The notes: a model not told the origin generated them from the letters alone. 64,000 nucleotides of DNA from Chelatococcus sambhunathii (GCA_031316315.1 JADBEO010000009.1:52523-116522); one strand, 5' to 3'. Shown: positions 26,331-35,020, counted from the stretch's first letter. Translations and numbers: made by a program.

Positions 26331-27153
26331 AGGCCAGCTCCGCGCGCTCGTTCTGGCCTCGGCCCGGGGCGCGGCGGCGCTCGCCGCCGAACAGAAGCCG
26401 GTGGACCTCGCCACTGATCCGCTCGAACTCCGGCGAGCCCCATGCGTCGGCGCCGAAATCAGAGACGTCGAAGGACGCGATGGTGCGGCCGGGATGCGCG
26501 CTCAGCAGATGGAGCCTGGTCCCGACGAGAATGGCCTCGTCGATCGAGTGGGTCACGAACAGCAGCGTGAAGCCGAGGCTCTCGGCGAGCCCGACGAGTT
26601 CGCCTTGCAGGCGCTCGCGCGTCAACGCGTCGAGCGCGGCGAAGGGCTCGTCCATGAGCAGGATCGCGGGCTCGGCGGCGAGAGCGCGGGCGATCGCGAC
26701 GCGCTGCTTCATCCCGCCGGACAGCGTGTGCGGATAGGCGTCGGCCGCGCGCGTCAGGCCGACGCGCTCGATCGCAACCGCGGCCTTCTCCGCGATCTCG
26801 GCGGCGTTGAGGCCGCCCTTGCGCTTCAGGCCGAAGGCGACGTTGGCGCGCACCGTCTTCCACGGCAGCAACTGGTCGAACTCCTGGAAGACGACCAGGC
26901 GGTCGGGCCCCGGCCCGGTCACTGCGCGGCCGCGCAGCGTCAGGGCGCCGGCGCTTGGACGGATGAAGCCCGCCACGGTCTTCAAGATCGTCGACTTGCC
27001 GCATCCGGAAGGTCCGAGCAGCACCAGCCGCTCGCCCTCGCGGATCGTGAAGCTGACGTCGTCGACGGCCCGAAGCGTTCCGCCGCGCGCAGTGGGGAAG
27101 TCCAAGGTCAGCCCGCGCGCATCGAGGACGGCGCGGGACGCGTCGCCGGCCAT
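26323..27153 (-). CDS. ABC importer ATPase, sulfonate/taurine/nitrate type
   Basis: A 276-residue SsuB/TauB-like ATPase. Walker A is LGPSGCGKSTILK (near residue 50), the Q-loop is FQEFDQLLPW, the signature is TLSGGMKQRVAIARALA, Walker B is ILLMDEPFAALD and the H-loop is FVTHSIDEAILV. It is placed between the binding-protein gene (two-base gap) and the permease gene (eight-base overlap). It should energise import of the same substrate. Nothing appears degraded. Confidence 0.88.
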   Translation of the reverse strand: MAGDASRAVLDARGLTLDFPTARGGTLRAVDDVSFTIREGERLVLLGPSGCGKSTILKTVAGFIRPSAGALTLRGRAVTGPGPDRLVVFQEFDQLLPWKTVRANVAFGLKRKGGLNAAEIAEKAAVAIERVGLTRAADAYPHTLSGGMKQRVAIARALAAEPAILLMDEPFAALDALTRERLQGELVGLAESLGFTLLFVTHSIDEAILVGTRLHLLSAHPGRTIASFDVSDFGADAWGSPEFERISGEVHRLLFGGERRRAPGRGQNERAELAYV

Positions 27154-27155
27154 GG

Positions 27156-28160
27156 TCAGCTGCCCTCGACGGACTGGATGTCCTCGAAGAAGTAATCCTT
27201 CCAGCTCGCCGGCTTGTTCTTCAGCGCGCCGGTGCGGGCGAGGAAGTCGGCGTAGACGCCCGTGCGCTCCGGCGCGAGCTTGTACTGGACGTCCTTGTCG
27301 TTGAGGATCGAGATCAGAAAGTCCCGATCGATCTTTGACCTCTCGACGCGGATATAGGCGTCGGCGGCGCCGGGCTTATCGACGTTGATGAAGTCCGTCG
27401 CCTCCTTCAGCGCAAGGAAGAAGGCCTTGTAGGTCTTCGGATTGTCGGCGCGAAACTTCGAGGTGGCGTAGGCGATAGTGACCGTCGCCGGGCCGCCGAG
27501 CACGTCGTAGGAGCTCAGCACCTTCCGGATCTTCGGGTTCTGCAGCTCCTGATACTGGAACGGCGGCGTCGCGAAGTGGCCGGTGATCTCGGTCGAGCCC
27601 GACGTCAGCGCCGCGTAGGCGTCGGGATGGGCGAGCGAGACCGTGATGTCGTCGAGCGCCTTGTGATTGCCGACGCCGAACTCTTTCTCGGCGGCGATCT
27701 GCAGCGTCCGTGACTGGATCGACACCCCGACGGACGGCAGAGCGATTTTGTCGGCCTTGGTGAAGTCCTTGATGGTCTTCACGTTCGGATTGTTGGTGAC
27801 GAGGAAGAAGGGCAGCGAGCCGAGCGAGGCGATGCCCTTGACGTCGGCCGAGCCCTTGGTGCGGTCCCAGATCGTCAGCGTCGGGCCGACGCCTGCGGTC
27901 GCGACGTCGACGGAGCCGGAGAGCAGCGCGTCGTTGACCGTCGCGCCGCCGCCGAACTTCGCCCACTGGACCTCGATGTCGATGCCTTCCTGCTTACCGT
28001 ACTTCTCGATCAGCTTCTGGTCGCGGATCACGTGCAGCGGCAAATAGGCGATGCCGTACTGCTCGGCGATGCGGATCAGGCCCTCGGCGAAGGCCGGGGC
28101 CGGAAGGCTCGCGGCGGTGGCCGTCACGGCGGCGACGGCGGCCAGCAGAATTCGTCTCAT
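27156..28160 (-). CDS. Periplasmic binding protein of sulfonate/taurine-type ABC importer
   Basis: A 334-residue SsuA/TauA/NMT1-like solute-binding protein. Residues 1-25 form a Sec signal (ILLAAVAAVTATAASLPAPAFA). The mature protein opens IRIAEQYGIAYLPLHVIRDQ, then GGATVNDALLSGSVDVATAGVGP and FLVTNNPNVKTIKDF, all hallmarks of this family. ATG 28160 is preferred because the longer frame lacks a signal. It is the promoter-proximal gene of the importer and is divergent from the tauD-like gene, with about 186 bp of shared upstream DNA between them. The ligand is not determined. Confidence 0.87.
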   Translation of the reverse strand: MRRILLAAVAAVTATAASLPAPAFAEGLIRIAEQYGIAYLPLHVIRDQKLIEKYGKQEGIDIEVQWAKFGGGATVNDALLSGSVDVATAGVGPTLTIWDRTKGSADVKGIASLGSLPFFLVTNNPNVKTIKDFTKADKIALPSVGVSIQSRTLQIAAEKEFGVGNHKALDDITVSLAHPDAYAALTSGSTEITGHFATPPFQYQELQNPKIRKVLSSYDVLGGPATVTIAYATSKFRADNPKTYKAFFLALKEATDFINVDKPGAADAYIRVERSKIDRDFLISILNDKDVQYKLAPERTGVYADFLARTGALKNKPASWKDYFFEDIQSVEGS

Positions 28161-28346
28161 CTCGTCCTCGGTCGTCTTGCCCGCAGCGCGCGGGGCTCTG
28201 GCGCGCCAGCGGCGTCGAGGCATTTGTCGAACGGGTTGACCACATAAGTCAACTCACTCTATCAAAATTATATACTTTGACGGCCCGCCGTCGCCAGTCG
28301 GGCGCCGTCGACGACCTCTGCACCGCTTTGAGAAAAGGCCTGAAAG

Positions 28347-29258
28347 ATGAGCAACGAGACGAAGCTGTTCGACATCCGCCCGGTCGCCGGCCGCATCGGG
28401 GCCGAGATTTCTGGCGTGACGCTGTCAGGCGAACTGCCGGACGCCACCGTCGCCGCGATCCGCGCCGCGGTCGTCACGCATAAGGTCGTGTTCTTCCGCG
28501 GCCAGAACGCGCTAGACGACCGGGCCCAGGAGGCGTTCGGGCGCCGTCTCGGACAGCTGGTCGCGCATCCGACGGTGCCGTCGGCCGCCGGCACCGAGGG
28601 CGTGCTCGACATCGACGGCTCGCGCGGCGAGCGGGCGAGCTCCTGGCACACCGACATCACCTTCACGCCGGCCTATCCGGCCTTCTCGGTCCTGCGCGCC
28701 GCAGTCGCGGCGGAGAGCGGCGGCGACACGCTGTGGGCCAACACGGCCGCCGCCTACGCCGAGCTTCCCGAGCCGCTGCAGGAGCTCGCCGATCGGCTCT
28801 GGGCGGTGCATTCCAACGTCTACGACTATGTCGGCGATAAGGTGCAGACGCATCGCGCTAGGGAAGGGCTGCAGCGCTATTCGGAGGTCTTCACCGCCAC
28901 CGTCTACGAGACCGAGCATCCCGTCGTGCATATCCACCCGGAGAGCGGCGAGAAGTCGCTGATCCTCGGGCACTTCGTCTAGCGGCTGCTGGGCTTCGGC
29001 ACGTCGGACAGCCGGCGGCTGATCGCGATCCTGCAGGACCATGTCGTGCGGCCCGAAAACACGGTTCGCTGGCGCTGGCGTTCCGGCGACGTCGCGATCT
29101 GGGACAACCGCGCCACGCAGCACCGCGCCATCGACGACTATGGCGACCAACCGCGCGTCGTGCGCCGCGTGACGATCAAGGGCGTCGAGCCGGTCTCGGT
29201 GGACGGGCGCCGCAGCCGCCTGCGCTCAGGGCCCGCGCCGCTCGAGACCGCGGCCTGA
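28347..29258 (+). pseudogene. TauD/TfdA-family dioxygenase interrupted by in-frame amber codon
   Basis: A Fe(II)/2-oxoglutarate dioxygenase gene of 303 codons in a single unbroken frame except for TAG at codon 212 (28980-28982). Before the stop are the family N-terminus (FDIRPVAGRIGAEISGVTL), HKVVFFRGQ and the first two iron ligands His101 and Asp103 in SSWHTDITF. After the stop come RWRSGDVAIWDNRATQHRAIDDYGDQ, with the third ligand His259 and the 2-oxoglutarate-binding Arg270. The truncated 211-residue product would lack both. No frame change occurs, so a single base change (for example CAG or AAG to TAG) explains it. It lies beside a taurine/sulfonate-type importer. Readthrough or a sequencing error cannot be excluded. 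Confidence 0.85.
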
Positions 29259-29272
29259 CGGGCGCTCGTCGG

Positions 29273-29995
29273 CTATCGCGGCGTGAAGTCGGCGAGATCG
29301 CCCGCATAGGGTTTGGCGAGCGGCGCGGCGTAGGCGCCGCGCTTGGAGGTGCGGAGCCCGAGCGAGACCAAGCCTTCCGCCTGCTTGACCGCCGCCGCGA
29401 CCCCGTCGACCACCGGCGCGCCGAATTTCTGCGACAGCGCCGCCGCGAGATCGGCCATCCCGGCGCAGCCGAGCACGATCGCCTCGGCGCCGTCGTGCAG
29501 CGCGCGGGCGATCTCCGCCTCGAGCTTCTCCCGGGCGTCGGAGCCCGGATCCTCCAGCGCGAGCACGGGCGCCTCGCAGGCCGTCACCTTCACATGGCGG
29601 CCGAAGCCATAGCGCTCCACGAGCTCCTCCAGCGGCGTCACGGAACGGGAGAGGGTCGTCACCACCGTGATTCGCTTCGCAATCTGGGAGGCGGTCACAA
29701 GCGCGGCCTGGCAGATGCCGATCACCGGGAACGGCGCGAAACTCCGGGCGGCGTCGAGGCCGGTGTCGTCGAAGCAGGCGATGATCGCCGCGTCCGCCCT
29801 GCCGGCCTCGCCAAGCGCGCGGATGAGCCCGGGAACCGCGAAAGCCTCGTCGTAAAATCCCTCGATCGAGGCCGGGCCCATCGGCGAGGTGACCGCGACG
29901 ATCTCCGTGCCCGGCGCCGCGACGGAGCGGGCGGCCGCGCCGATCTTCTCCGTCATCGAGACGGTCGTGTTCGGATTGACGACGAGGATCTTCAT
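29273..29995 (-). CDS. Aspartate/glutamate racemase family protein (hydantoin-racemase-like)
   Basis: A 240-residue cofactor-independent racemase. The two catalytic cysteines are Cys74 in IIACFDDTGLDAAR and Cys177 in AIVLGCAGMADLA, the paired motifs typical of the Asp/Glu/hydantoin racemase superfamily. VVNPNTTVSMTEKI at the N-terminus fits the HyuE-like branch. It lies convergent to the tauD-like gene (14 bp apart), close to the sulfonate-type importer. Candidate substrates are hydantoins, allantoin-type compounds or maleate-like acids; the sequence does not decide. Confidence 0.82.
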   Translation of the reverse strand: MKILVVNPNTTVSMTEKIGAAARSVAAPGTEIVAVTSPMGPASIEGFYDEAFAVPGLIRALGEAGRADAAIIACFDDTGLDAARSFAPFPVIGICQAALVTASQIAKRITVVTTLSRSVTPLEELVERYGFGRHVKVTACEAPVLALEDPGSDAREKLEAEIARALHDGAEAIVLGCAGMADLAAALSQKFGAPVVDGVAAAVKQAEGLVSLGLRTSKRGAYAAPLAKPYAGDLADFTPR

Positions 29996-30050
29996 CGCGC
30001 GCCGCGCTTGCGCAGAAGACAGGCCGACGCAGCCTCGGCCCGCCCATGCA

Positions 30051-30662
30051 TCAGATCGGCTGGCCCTCGACTTTCAGGGCGAGCTCGTCGGTTTCCTTCT
30101 TCAGGCCCTCGACCGCCGGATAGATCTCCAGCGTCTTGCGGAAGGCGGCGAGCGCCTGCTTGTCGAAGCCGCTCATCGAAAGGATTCGGCCGAGCGCCAG
30201 CCAGGCGCCGAAATGGCGCGGCTCGCGCACCAGCGTCTGGTGGATGTCGGCCATCGCGGCGTCGTAGTCCTTGGCGGCGAAATTGAGCGTCGCGCGCCGG
30301 TTCCAACCTTCCGCGAAGTCGGGGCGGAGACTGACGACCTCGTCCATCAGCTTGACGGCGTCGTCGAGCTTCTGGGCGCGCTGCGCTTCGTTGGCGCGGG
30401 CGGTGAGGAGATCGATCGTGTCGCTGCCCGAGCGGAGCCAGAGCGCCTGCACGGCGCCGGCGATGCGCTTGGCGGCGCGGGGGTCATCCGTCCTGGCGAG
30501 GCGGCCGAGCAGTTCGTCGAGCGGGCCTTGGCGCTCCGCTTCGGGATTCGCAGCCGCAGGCCCGGCGGCCGGCGGCTGCGGCGCAGGGGCCGCATCGTCG
30601 GCGAAAACCGGCGCGACGAAGGCTGCGGCGGTCACAAGCGCTGCTGGAAGAATGCGCGACAT
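30051..30662 (-). CDS. Secreted TPR-repeat protein
   Basis: A 203-residue protein with a Sec signal (ILPAALVTAAAFVAPVFA) and a Pro/Ala-rich linker, followed by roughly three tetratricopeptide repeats: about 95-125 (KLDDAVKLMDEVVSLRPDFAEG), 128-158 (NRRATLNFAAKDYDAAMADIHQTL) and 162-192 (GAWLALGRILSMSGFDKQALAAFRKTL). TPRs mediate protein-protein contacts, so a periplasmic scaffold role is likely. It sits between the racemase gene and rpmJ, all on the minus strand. No partner is evident from context. Confidence 0.8.
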   Translation of the reverse strand: MSRILPAALVTAAAFVAPVFADDAAPAPQPPAAGPAAANPEAERQGPLDELLGRLARTDDPRAAKRIAGAVQALWLRSGSDTIDLLTARANEAQRAQKLDDAVKLMDEVVSLRPDFAEGWNRRATLNFAAKDYDAAMADIHQTLVREPRHFGAWLALGRILSMSGFDKQALAAFRKTLEIYPAVEGLKKETDELALKVEGQPI

Positions 30663-30703
30663 GGCCGGGAGCTTAGCGCCCGCCGGCCTTGCGTCAAAGC
30701 GCG

Positions 30704-30720
30704 TGAGGCGCTTCGCCTCA
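30704..30720 (-). terminator. Hairpin overlapping the rpmJ stop codon
   Basis: On the minus strand TGAGGCG pairs with CGCCTCA across an AAG loop. The hairpin begins with the rpmJ TGA stop itself and is followed by CGCGCTTTGACG. A weak T-run makes it a candidate terminator or 3'-end protector. Confidence 0.4.
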
Positions 30721-30843
30721 GCCCTGGCGGGCCTTGTAGCGCTTCTGCGTCTTGTTGATGATGTAGACGCGGCCCTTGCGGCGGACGATGCGGTTGTCGC
30801 GGTGGCGGTTGCGCAGCGACTTCAGGGAATTGCGGATCTTCAT
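30718..30843 (-). CDS. rpmJ: 50S ribosomal protein L36
   Basis: A 41-residue basic ribosomal protein, too short for most gene callers. It reads [20 protein letters not shown], then [20 protein letters not shown], the standard alphaproteobacterial L36. It lacks the four-residue zinc site (Cys/His) of zinc-dependent L36, so it is of the zinc-independent type also called YkgO. It stands alone on the minus strand, with about 210 bp to the divergent rfbB gene. Confidence 0.95.
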   Translation of the reverse strand: MKIRNSLKSLRNRHRDNRIVRRKGRVYIINKTQKRYKARQG

Positions 30844-31055
30844 CTGTCTCGTCCCGGAAACGCCGGCCGCGCGAAACGCGGCGCTTCGCGTGTTCCACTT
30901 CGTTCGTATCGGTTGGGTGGTCCGGCGACCGAAGCCGCCGACGCGTGGCGCGCCTTCTAGTCAAAACGCCCCGGTTTGGCAAGGCTGCCGGCGCGGCGCG
31001 CTGGCGGCGGCGCCAGGAAAAAGCTATCCCCGGCGTCCGATGATCCGAGCCCGCG

Positions 31056-32132
31056 ATGACCACAACGCTCGCTGACGCCCGCATTCTGGTGACCGGCGGC
31101 GCCGGCTTCATCGGCTCGGCGCTGGTTCGCCATCTCCTGGCGGAGACAGAGGCGCGGGTCGTCAATCTCGACGCCCTGACCTACGCCGGCACGCTCTCCT
31201 CCCTGCCGAACGCGGACGGTCACCCGCGCTATGCGTTTGAGAAGGCCGACATCCGCGACGCCATGGCGCTGCGCGACGTCTTCGCCAGGCATCGGCCGAC
31301 GGCGGTCATAAACCTCGCGGCGGAAACGCATGTCGACCGTTCGATCGATGGCCCAGCCGCCTTCGTCGACACGAACGTGGCGGGGACCGTGACGCTGCTG
31401 ACCGAAGCGACCCGCAGCTTCCGCGCGCTCGCGCCCGAGGAGCAGGCGCGGTTCCGCTTCGCCCATGTCTCCACGGACGAGGTATTCGGCTCGCTCGGAC
31501 AGACCGGCCGGTTCGAGCCCGTCTCACCCTACCGGCCGAACTCCCCCTACTCCGCCTCCAAGGCCGCATCGGACCATTTCGTCCGTGCGTGGCGCGAGAC
31601 CTACGGCCTGCCGACGCTGGTGACGAACTGTTCGAACAACTTCGGCCCCTACCAGTTTCCCGAAAAGCTCATCCCGCTGATGATTCTGCGCGCGCTCGCC
31701 GGCCGCGAGCTCCCGGTCTACGGCGCCGGCGCGAATGTGCGCGACTGGCTCCATGTCGAGGATCACGCCCGCGCCCTCGCGCTCGTGCTGGAGCGGGGGC
31801 GACCGGGCGCGACCTATCTCGTCGGCGCGCGCTGCGAGCGGGACAACCTGTCCGTCGTGCGGCTCATCTGCGATCTCCTCGATGCGCGCGCGCCGACGCT
31901 CGGCTTCCCTCGTCGCGACCTTATCCGCTTCGTCGAGGACCGGCCCGGCCACGACCTGCGCTACGCGATCGATCCGAGCCTGCTGGAGCAGGAACTCGGC
32001 TGGCGCCCGCGCCACGACTTCGACACCGGGCTCGCGGCGACCGTCGACTGGTATCTCGCCAACCGCGACTGGTGGGCGCCGCTCGTCGCGGACGACGGGG
32101 ACGGGGCGCTCGTCCGCCGGGGCCGCGCATGA
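31056..32132 (+). CDS. rfbB: dTDP-glucose 4,6-dehydratase
   Basis: A 358-residue extended short-chain dehydrogenase that makes dTDP-4-keto-6-deoxyglucose, the second step to dTDP-rhamnose. [19 protein letters not shown] is the NAD-binding glycine motif; [12 protein letters not shown] holds the catalytic Thr-Asp-Glu; [16 protein letters not shown] holds Yxxx[21 protein letters not shown] is highly conserved. It overlaps rfbD by four bases (ATGA). RfbA and RfbC are absent from the window, so the rhamnose pathway must be completed elsewhere or the product serves another deoxysugar. Confidence 0.95.
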   Translation: MTTTLADARILVTGGAGFIGSALVRHLLAETEARVVNLDALTYAGTLSSLPNADGHPRYAFEKADIRDAMALRDVFARHRPTAVINLAAETHVDRSIDGPAAFVDTNVAGTVTLLTEATRSFRALAPEEQARFRFAHVSTDEVFGSLGQTGRFEPVSPYRPNSPYSASKAASDHFVRAWRETYGLPTLVTNCSNNFGPYQFPEKLIPLMILRALAGRELPVYGAGANVRDWLHVEDHARALALVLERGRPGATYLVGARCERDNLSVVRLICDLLDARAPTLGFPRRDLIRFVEDRPGHDLRYAIDPSLLEQELGWRPRHDFDTGLAATVDWYLANRDWWAPLVADDGDGALVRRGRA

Positions 32133-33028
32133 CGGTGGTCATGGTGACCGGCGGCTCCGGCCAGCTCGGGGGCGCGCTCAGGCGCCTGTCATGGCCCAGG
32201 CCCGTCGAGGTCGTCGCGCCGCTCAGGGACGAGCTCGACCTCGCCGACGCCGACGCCGTCTCCGGCTATCTGCTCGCGACCGGCGCGCGGGCGGTGATCA
32301 ACGCGGCCGCCTACACCGCCGTCGACAGGGCCGAAAGCGAGCAGGCCGCCGCCTTCCACGCCAACGCGCAGATCCCCGCGGCGATCGCCGAGGCCGCGCG
32401 CTCGGCCGACGTCCCGCTGATCCATGTCTCGACCGACTACGTCTTCGACGGCGGGCTCGCACGCCCCTACGAGGTCGGCGACGTCGTCGCGCCGATCAAT
32501 GTCTACGGCGCGAGCAAAGCCGCGGGCGAGCTCGCAGCGCGCGCGATCCAGCCTCGCTCGGCGGTCGTGCGGACCTCCTGGCTCGTCAGTCCCGACGGCC
32601 GGAATTTCGTGACCACGATGCTCCGACTCGCTCATGAGCGGCCGCGGCTCCGGATCGTCGCCGACCAGCATGGCCGCCCGACCATCGCGGACGACCTCGC
32701 CAAAGCGCTCGCGGGAATCGCGCTGCGGATGATCGACGACCCGGAGGCGCCGACCGGCGTGTTTCACGCCGCGAGCGAAGGCGAGACGACATGGTTCGAC
32801 TTCGCGGCCGCGGTCTTCGCCGAGGGCGCGCTGCGCGGCGGCCCTGTCCCAGAACTCGACGCCATCGCGACCGCCGACTATCCGACCCCGGCGCGCCGGC
32901 CCCTGAACTCGCGACTGTCCACGGCTCGGCTCACGCGGGACTACGGAATCTCACTGCCGCCATGGCGCGAGCGGCTGCCGGATCTCGTCGGCGCGATCCT
33001 CGATCGCGCGCCATTGAACGGCGCCTGA
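32129..33028 (+). CDS. rfbD: dTDP-4-dehydrorhamnose reductase
   Basis: A 299-residue short-chain dehydrogenase for the last step of dTDP-L-rhamnose synthesis. [14 protein letters not shown] is the cofactor motif; [25 protein letters not shown] and the YGASKAAGE active site (YxxxK) are all typical. [18 protein letters not shown] and [11 protein letters not shown] are further family segments. Its start ATG 32129 overlaps the rfbB stop. Ninety-six bases separate it from the hsp20 gene. Confidence 0.93.
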   Translation: MTVVMVTGGSGQLGGALRRLSWPRPVEVVAPLRDELDLADADAVSGYLLATGARAVINAAAYTAVDRAESEQAAAFHANAQIPAAIAEAARSADVPLIHVSTDYVFDGGLARPYEVGDVVAPINVYGASKAAGELAARAIQPRSAVVRTSWLVSPDGRNFVTTMLRLAHERPRLRIVADQHGRPTIADDLAKALAGIALRMIDDPEAPTGVFHAASEGETTWFDFAAAVFAEGALRGGPVPELDAIATADYPTPARRPLNSRLSTARLTRDYGISLPPWRERLPDLVGAILDRAPLNGA

Positions 33029-33091
33029 AGAACGACCATTTGAAAGCACGGCCGGAGGTTCCGGTCATCGGAGCGCTTTGTTTACGAGGCT

Positions 33092-33122
33092 CCGTCAAAG
33101 TCGCTTGACGGCGAGGACTTTG
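33092..33122 (+). promoter_or_regulatory. Candidate RNA thermometer / switch in hsp20 leader
   Basis: Two overlapping inverted repeats cannot form together. Hairpin 1 pairs CCGTCAA (33092-33098) with TTGACGG (33105-33111). Hairpin 2 pairs CAAAGTC (33096-33102) with GACTTTG (33116-33122) and places the Shine-Dalgarno GAGG (33113-33116) in and beside its stem, so it would hide the ribosome site. They share bases 33096-33098. The start ATG is at 33125. It does not match the canonical ROSE element of rhizobial small heat-shock genes. A TTTGAAA box at 33039 could belong to a heat-shock promoter. The function is inferred. Confidence 0.5.
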
Positions 33123-33124
33123 AA

Positions 33125-33580
33125 ATGTCGCGTCTGACGAGTCTGCAGAGCCCTTTTCTGCTCGGTTTCGACGGCCTTGAACGCGCCCTCGACCGGGCGG
33201 CCAAAAGCGCCGACGGCTACCCGCCCTACAATATCGAGCGGCTGCCGCAGGACGAGGGCAAGCCCGAACGACTCAGGATCACGCTCGCGGTCGCGGGCTT
33301 CGGCCCGGACCAGATCGAGGTCACCCTCGAGAAGAACGAGCTCGTCATCCGTGGGCGAACGCCCGTGGAGAGCGAGGACCGTGTCTTCCTCCACCGCGGA
33401 ATCGCGGCGCGCCAGTTCACGCGCGCCTTCGTGCTCGCGGAAGGAATGGAGGTTTTAGGCGCCGATCTTGCGAAGGGGCTTTTGGTCGTCGATCTCGTTC
33501 GACCGGAACCGGAGCCGTCGGTGAAGCGTATCGTCATTCGGGCGCAGGACGACTCTCGTCGCGTCGCGGAGAAGGAGTAA
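33125..33580 (+). CDS. Small heat shock protein, Hsp20/alpha-crystallin family
   Basis: A 151-residue holdase chaperone. The N-terminal motif LQSPFLLGFDGLERALDRA and PPYNIERL are typical of rhizobial HspA/IbpA proteins. The alpha-crystallin domain spans about 35-130, with LRITLAVAGFGPDQIEVTLEKNELVI and GIAARQFTRAFVLAEGMEV. The usual I-x-I/V tail may be RIVIRAQ. It is followed four bases downstream by a DUF1150 gene. Its leader contains the candidate switch described at 33092. Confidence 0.93.
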   Translation: MSRLTSLQSPFLLGFDGLERALDRAAKSADGYPPYNIERLPQDEGKPERLRITLAVAGFGPDQIEVTLEKNELVIRGRTPVESEDRVFLHRGIAARQFTRAFVLAEGMEVLGADLAKGLLVVDLVRPEPEPSVKRIVIRAQDDSRRVAEKE

Positions 33581-33584
33581 GGTC

Positions 33585-33857
33585 ATGGTGCGGGAAAACG
33601 CAGCCGGGGCCGCCCGGCACAACCCCCTGAGCGCGGCGGAGTTCGCGGCCATCGGCGACGGCCACATCGCCTATGTGAAGCCGATCCTGTCCCAGGAGCT
33701 CAACGCCCTGTTTCCGCAGGCGCCCGAGCTCGAGCCCGGACTGGAGCTGTTCGCGCTGCTCGGCGCGGACGGGTCGCCGATCGTGGTGGCCGACACGCGC
33801 GAGGCGCTGATCGAGAGCGCGCGCGAGCACGAGCTCGTCACCGTCAGCCTGCACTGA
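33585..33857 (+). CDS. DUF1150 family protein
   Basis: A 90-residue small cytoplasmic protein of the DUF1150 family, characteristically encoded right after hsp20 in Hyphomicrobiales. LSAAEFAAIGDGHIAYVKPI and LFALLGADGSPIVVADTREA are the conserved parts. The pairing suggests that it assists or modulates the small heat shock protein, but no mechanism is known. It ends just before a good terminator hairpin at 33869. Confidence 0.85.
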   Translation: MVRENAAGAARHNPLSAAEFAAIGDGHIAYVKPILSQELNALFPQAPELEPGLELFALLGADGSPIVVADTREALIESAREHELVTVSLH

Positions 33858-33868
33858 AGAGCGAAGCG

Positions 33869-33894
33869 GGCGCCCGACCCACGGGCGCCTGTTT
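33869..33894. terminator. Intrinsic terminator between DUF1150 and ptsN
   Basis: A perfect 8-bp stem GGCGCCCG / CGGGCGCC with a five-base loop, followed by TGTTT. It ends the hsp20-DUF1150 transcript. It lies six bases from the ptsN stop on the opposite strand and may act in both directions. Confidence 0.75.
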
Positions 33895-33899
33895 GGCGG

Positions 33900-34364
33900 T
33901 CAGGCGGCGTTCGAGGCCGGCGCCTGCGTAAGAACCGCGTAGAGCGCGCCGGCGTCGCGCGACGAGCGCAGCTTCTGCGCGGTGAGCGGATCACGCAGCA
34001 TGCGCGCGACGCGCGCGAGCGCTTTCAGATGATCGGCGCCGGCCGTCTCCGGCGCGAGCAGCAGCAGGACAAGGTCGACCGGCTCGCCGTCGAGCGCGTC
34101 GAAGTCGATCGGCCTGTCGAGCCGGGCGAACAGTCCGAACAGCCTGTCGAAATTGGCGAGCTTGCCGTGCGGGATAGCGATGCCTGCGCCCACCCCCGTG
34201 GAGCCCAGCCGCTCCCGCTGAAGCAGGGTGTCGAACACGTCGCGCTCCGGCAGACCCGTGAGTTCGGCCGCCTTGGCCGCAAGCTCCTGGATCGCCTGCT
34301 TCTTCGAGCTGACCTTGAGCGCCGGCAGGATGGCGTCGGCCGCCAACAAATCGCCGAGAGGCAT
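33900..34364 (-). CDS. ptsN: Nitrogen-regulatory phosphotransferase EIIA(Ntr)
   Basis: A 154-residue PTS EIIA domain of the PtsN family, the output of the PtsP-PtsO-PtsN relay that links nitrogen and carbon status to potassium transport and other processes. The phosphorylation site is His66 in GAGIAIPHGKLANFD. ATG 34364 (MPLGDLLAADAILPAL) agrees with the family start; the longer frame upstream is the hpf intergenic region. It follows hpf by about 70 bp in the classic rpoN-hpf-ptsN order. Confidence 0.93.
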   Translation of the reverse strand: MPLGDLLAADAILPALKVSSKKQAIQELAAKAAELTGLPERDVFDTLLQRERLGSTGVGAGIAIPHGKLANFDRLFGLFARLDRPIDFDALDGEPVDLVLLLLAPETAGADHLKALARVARMLRDPLTAQKLRSSRDAGALYAVLTQAPASNAA

Positions 34365-34435
34365 CAGACTGTAACCTCGGAAAACGCCGCGGCGCGGCGA
34401 AGACCCGGATTGGTCGGCGCAGCGCGCGGGCGAAG

Positions 34436-35020
34436 TCAGTGTCCGTCGGACGAGCCGTTTGCGGCCGGAGGATCGACCCAGCCGACGTTCCCGTCCGAGC
34501 GTCGATATACGATGTTGAGCCGACCGTGGCTCGCATGGCGGAACACCACCACCGGAGCGCCGGTGAGGTCGAGCTCCATCACGGCGAAACCCACGGTCAT
34601 CCGACGGATGGGCTTGGTCGCTTCGGCGACGATGACAGGGCTCCACCCTTCCGGCTCCTCGACAGCCTCGTCGTCCGGGGACTCGATGACCGCATAGGAC
34701 AGCGCGTCGGCGCCGTCCGCGTCGGCATGATGGTCCCGTAGGCGATTCTTGTAGCGCTTGAGCCGGGTTTCAATCCTGGCGGCCGCCTGGTCGAAGCTCG
34801 CATAGGCGTCGGCGGCCGCGCCGGCGGCCTGCAGCACGATGCCGCTGTCGAGATGGAGGGCGCATTCGGTGCGGAAACCGGTCCCGTCCTTGGCGACCGT
34901 GACGTGCCCGGAGAAGCCGCCGCCGAAATATTTCGTCATGGCGTCTTCGATCCGGTCCTGGACCTGTCCGCGAAGCGCCTCGCCGATGTCGAGATTCTTC
35001 CCGGAAACGCGCAAGGCCAT
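34436..35020 (-). CDS. hpf: Ribosome hibernation promoting factor, long form
   Basis: A 194-residue protein with an N-terminal ribosome-binding domain (residues 1-105; LRVSGKNLDIGEALRGQVQDRIE, then HVTVAKDGTGFRTECALHLDSG) and a C-terminal dimerisation domain (about 130-190; VIVAEATKPIRRMTVGFAVMELDLTGAPVVVFRHA). It dimerises 70S ribosomes into inactive 100S particles in stationary phase. The long form is the one found outside gammaproteobacteria. It lies between rpoN and ptsN. Confidence 0.93.
   Translation of the reverse strand: MALRVSGKNLDIGEALRGQVQDRIEDAMTKYFGGGFSGHVTVAKDGTGFRTECALHLDSGIVLQAAGAAADAYASFDQAAARIETRLKRYKNRLRDHHADADGADALSYAVIESPDDEAVEEPEGWSPVIVAEATKPIRRMTVGFAVMELDLTGAPVVVFRHASHGRLNIVYRRSDGNVGWVDPPAANGSSDGH

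Noticed and set aside
28980..28982. TAG read as pyrrolysine or another recoded residue in the tauD-like gene
   Set aside because: No pyl genes or recoding structure are visible, and a single nonsense mutation is the simpler explanation. Kept only as an alternative.
33029..33124. Canonical ROSE RNA thermometer upstream of hsp20
   Set aside because: The conserved U-rich/UUGCU hairpin and anti-Shine-Dalgarno arrangement of ROSE are not seen; reported only as a different candidate switch.
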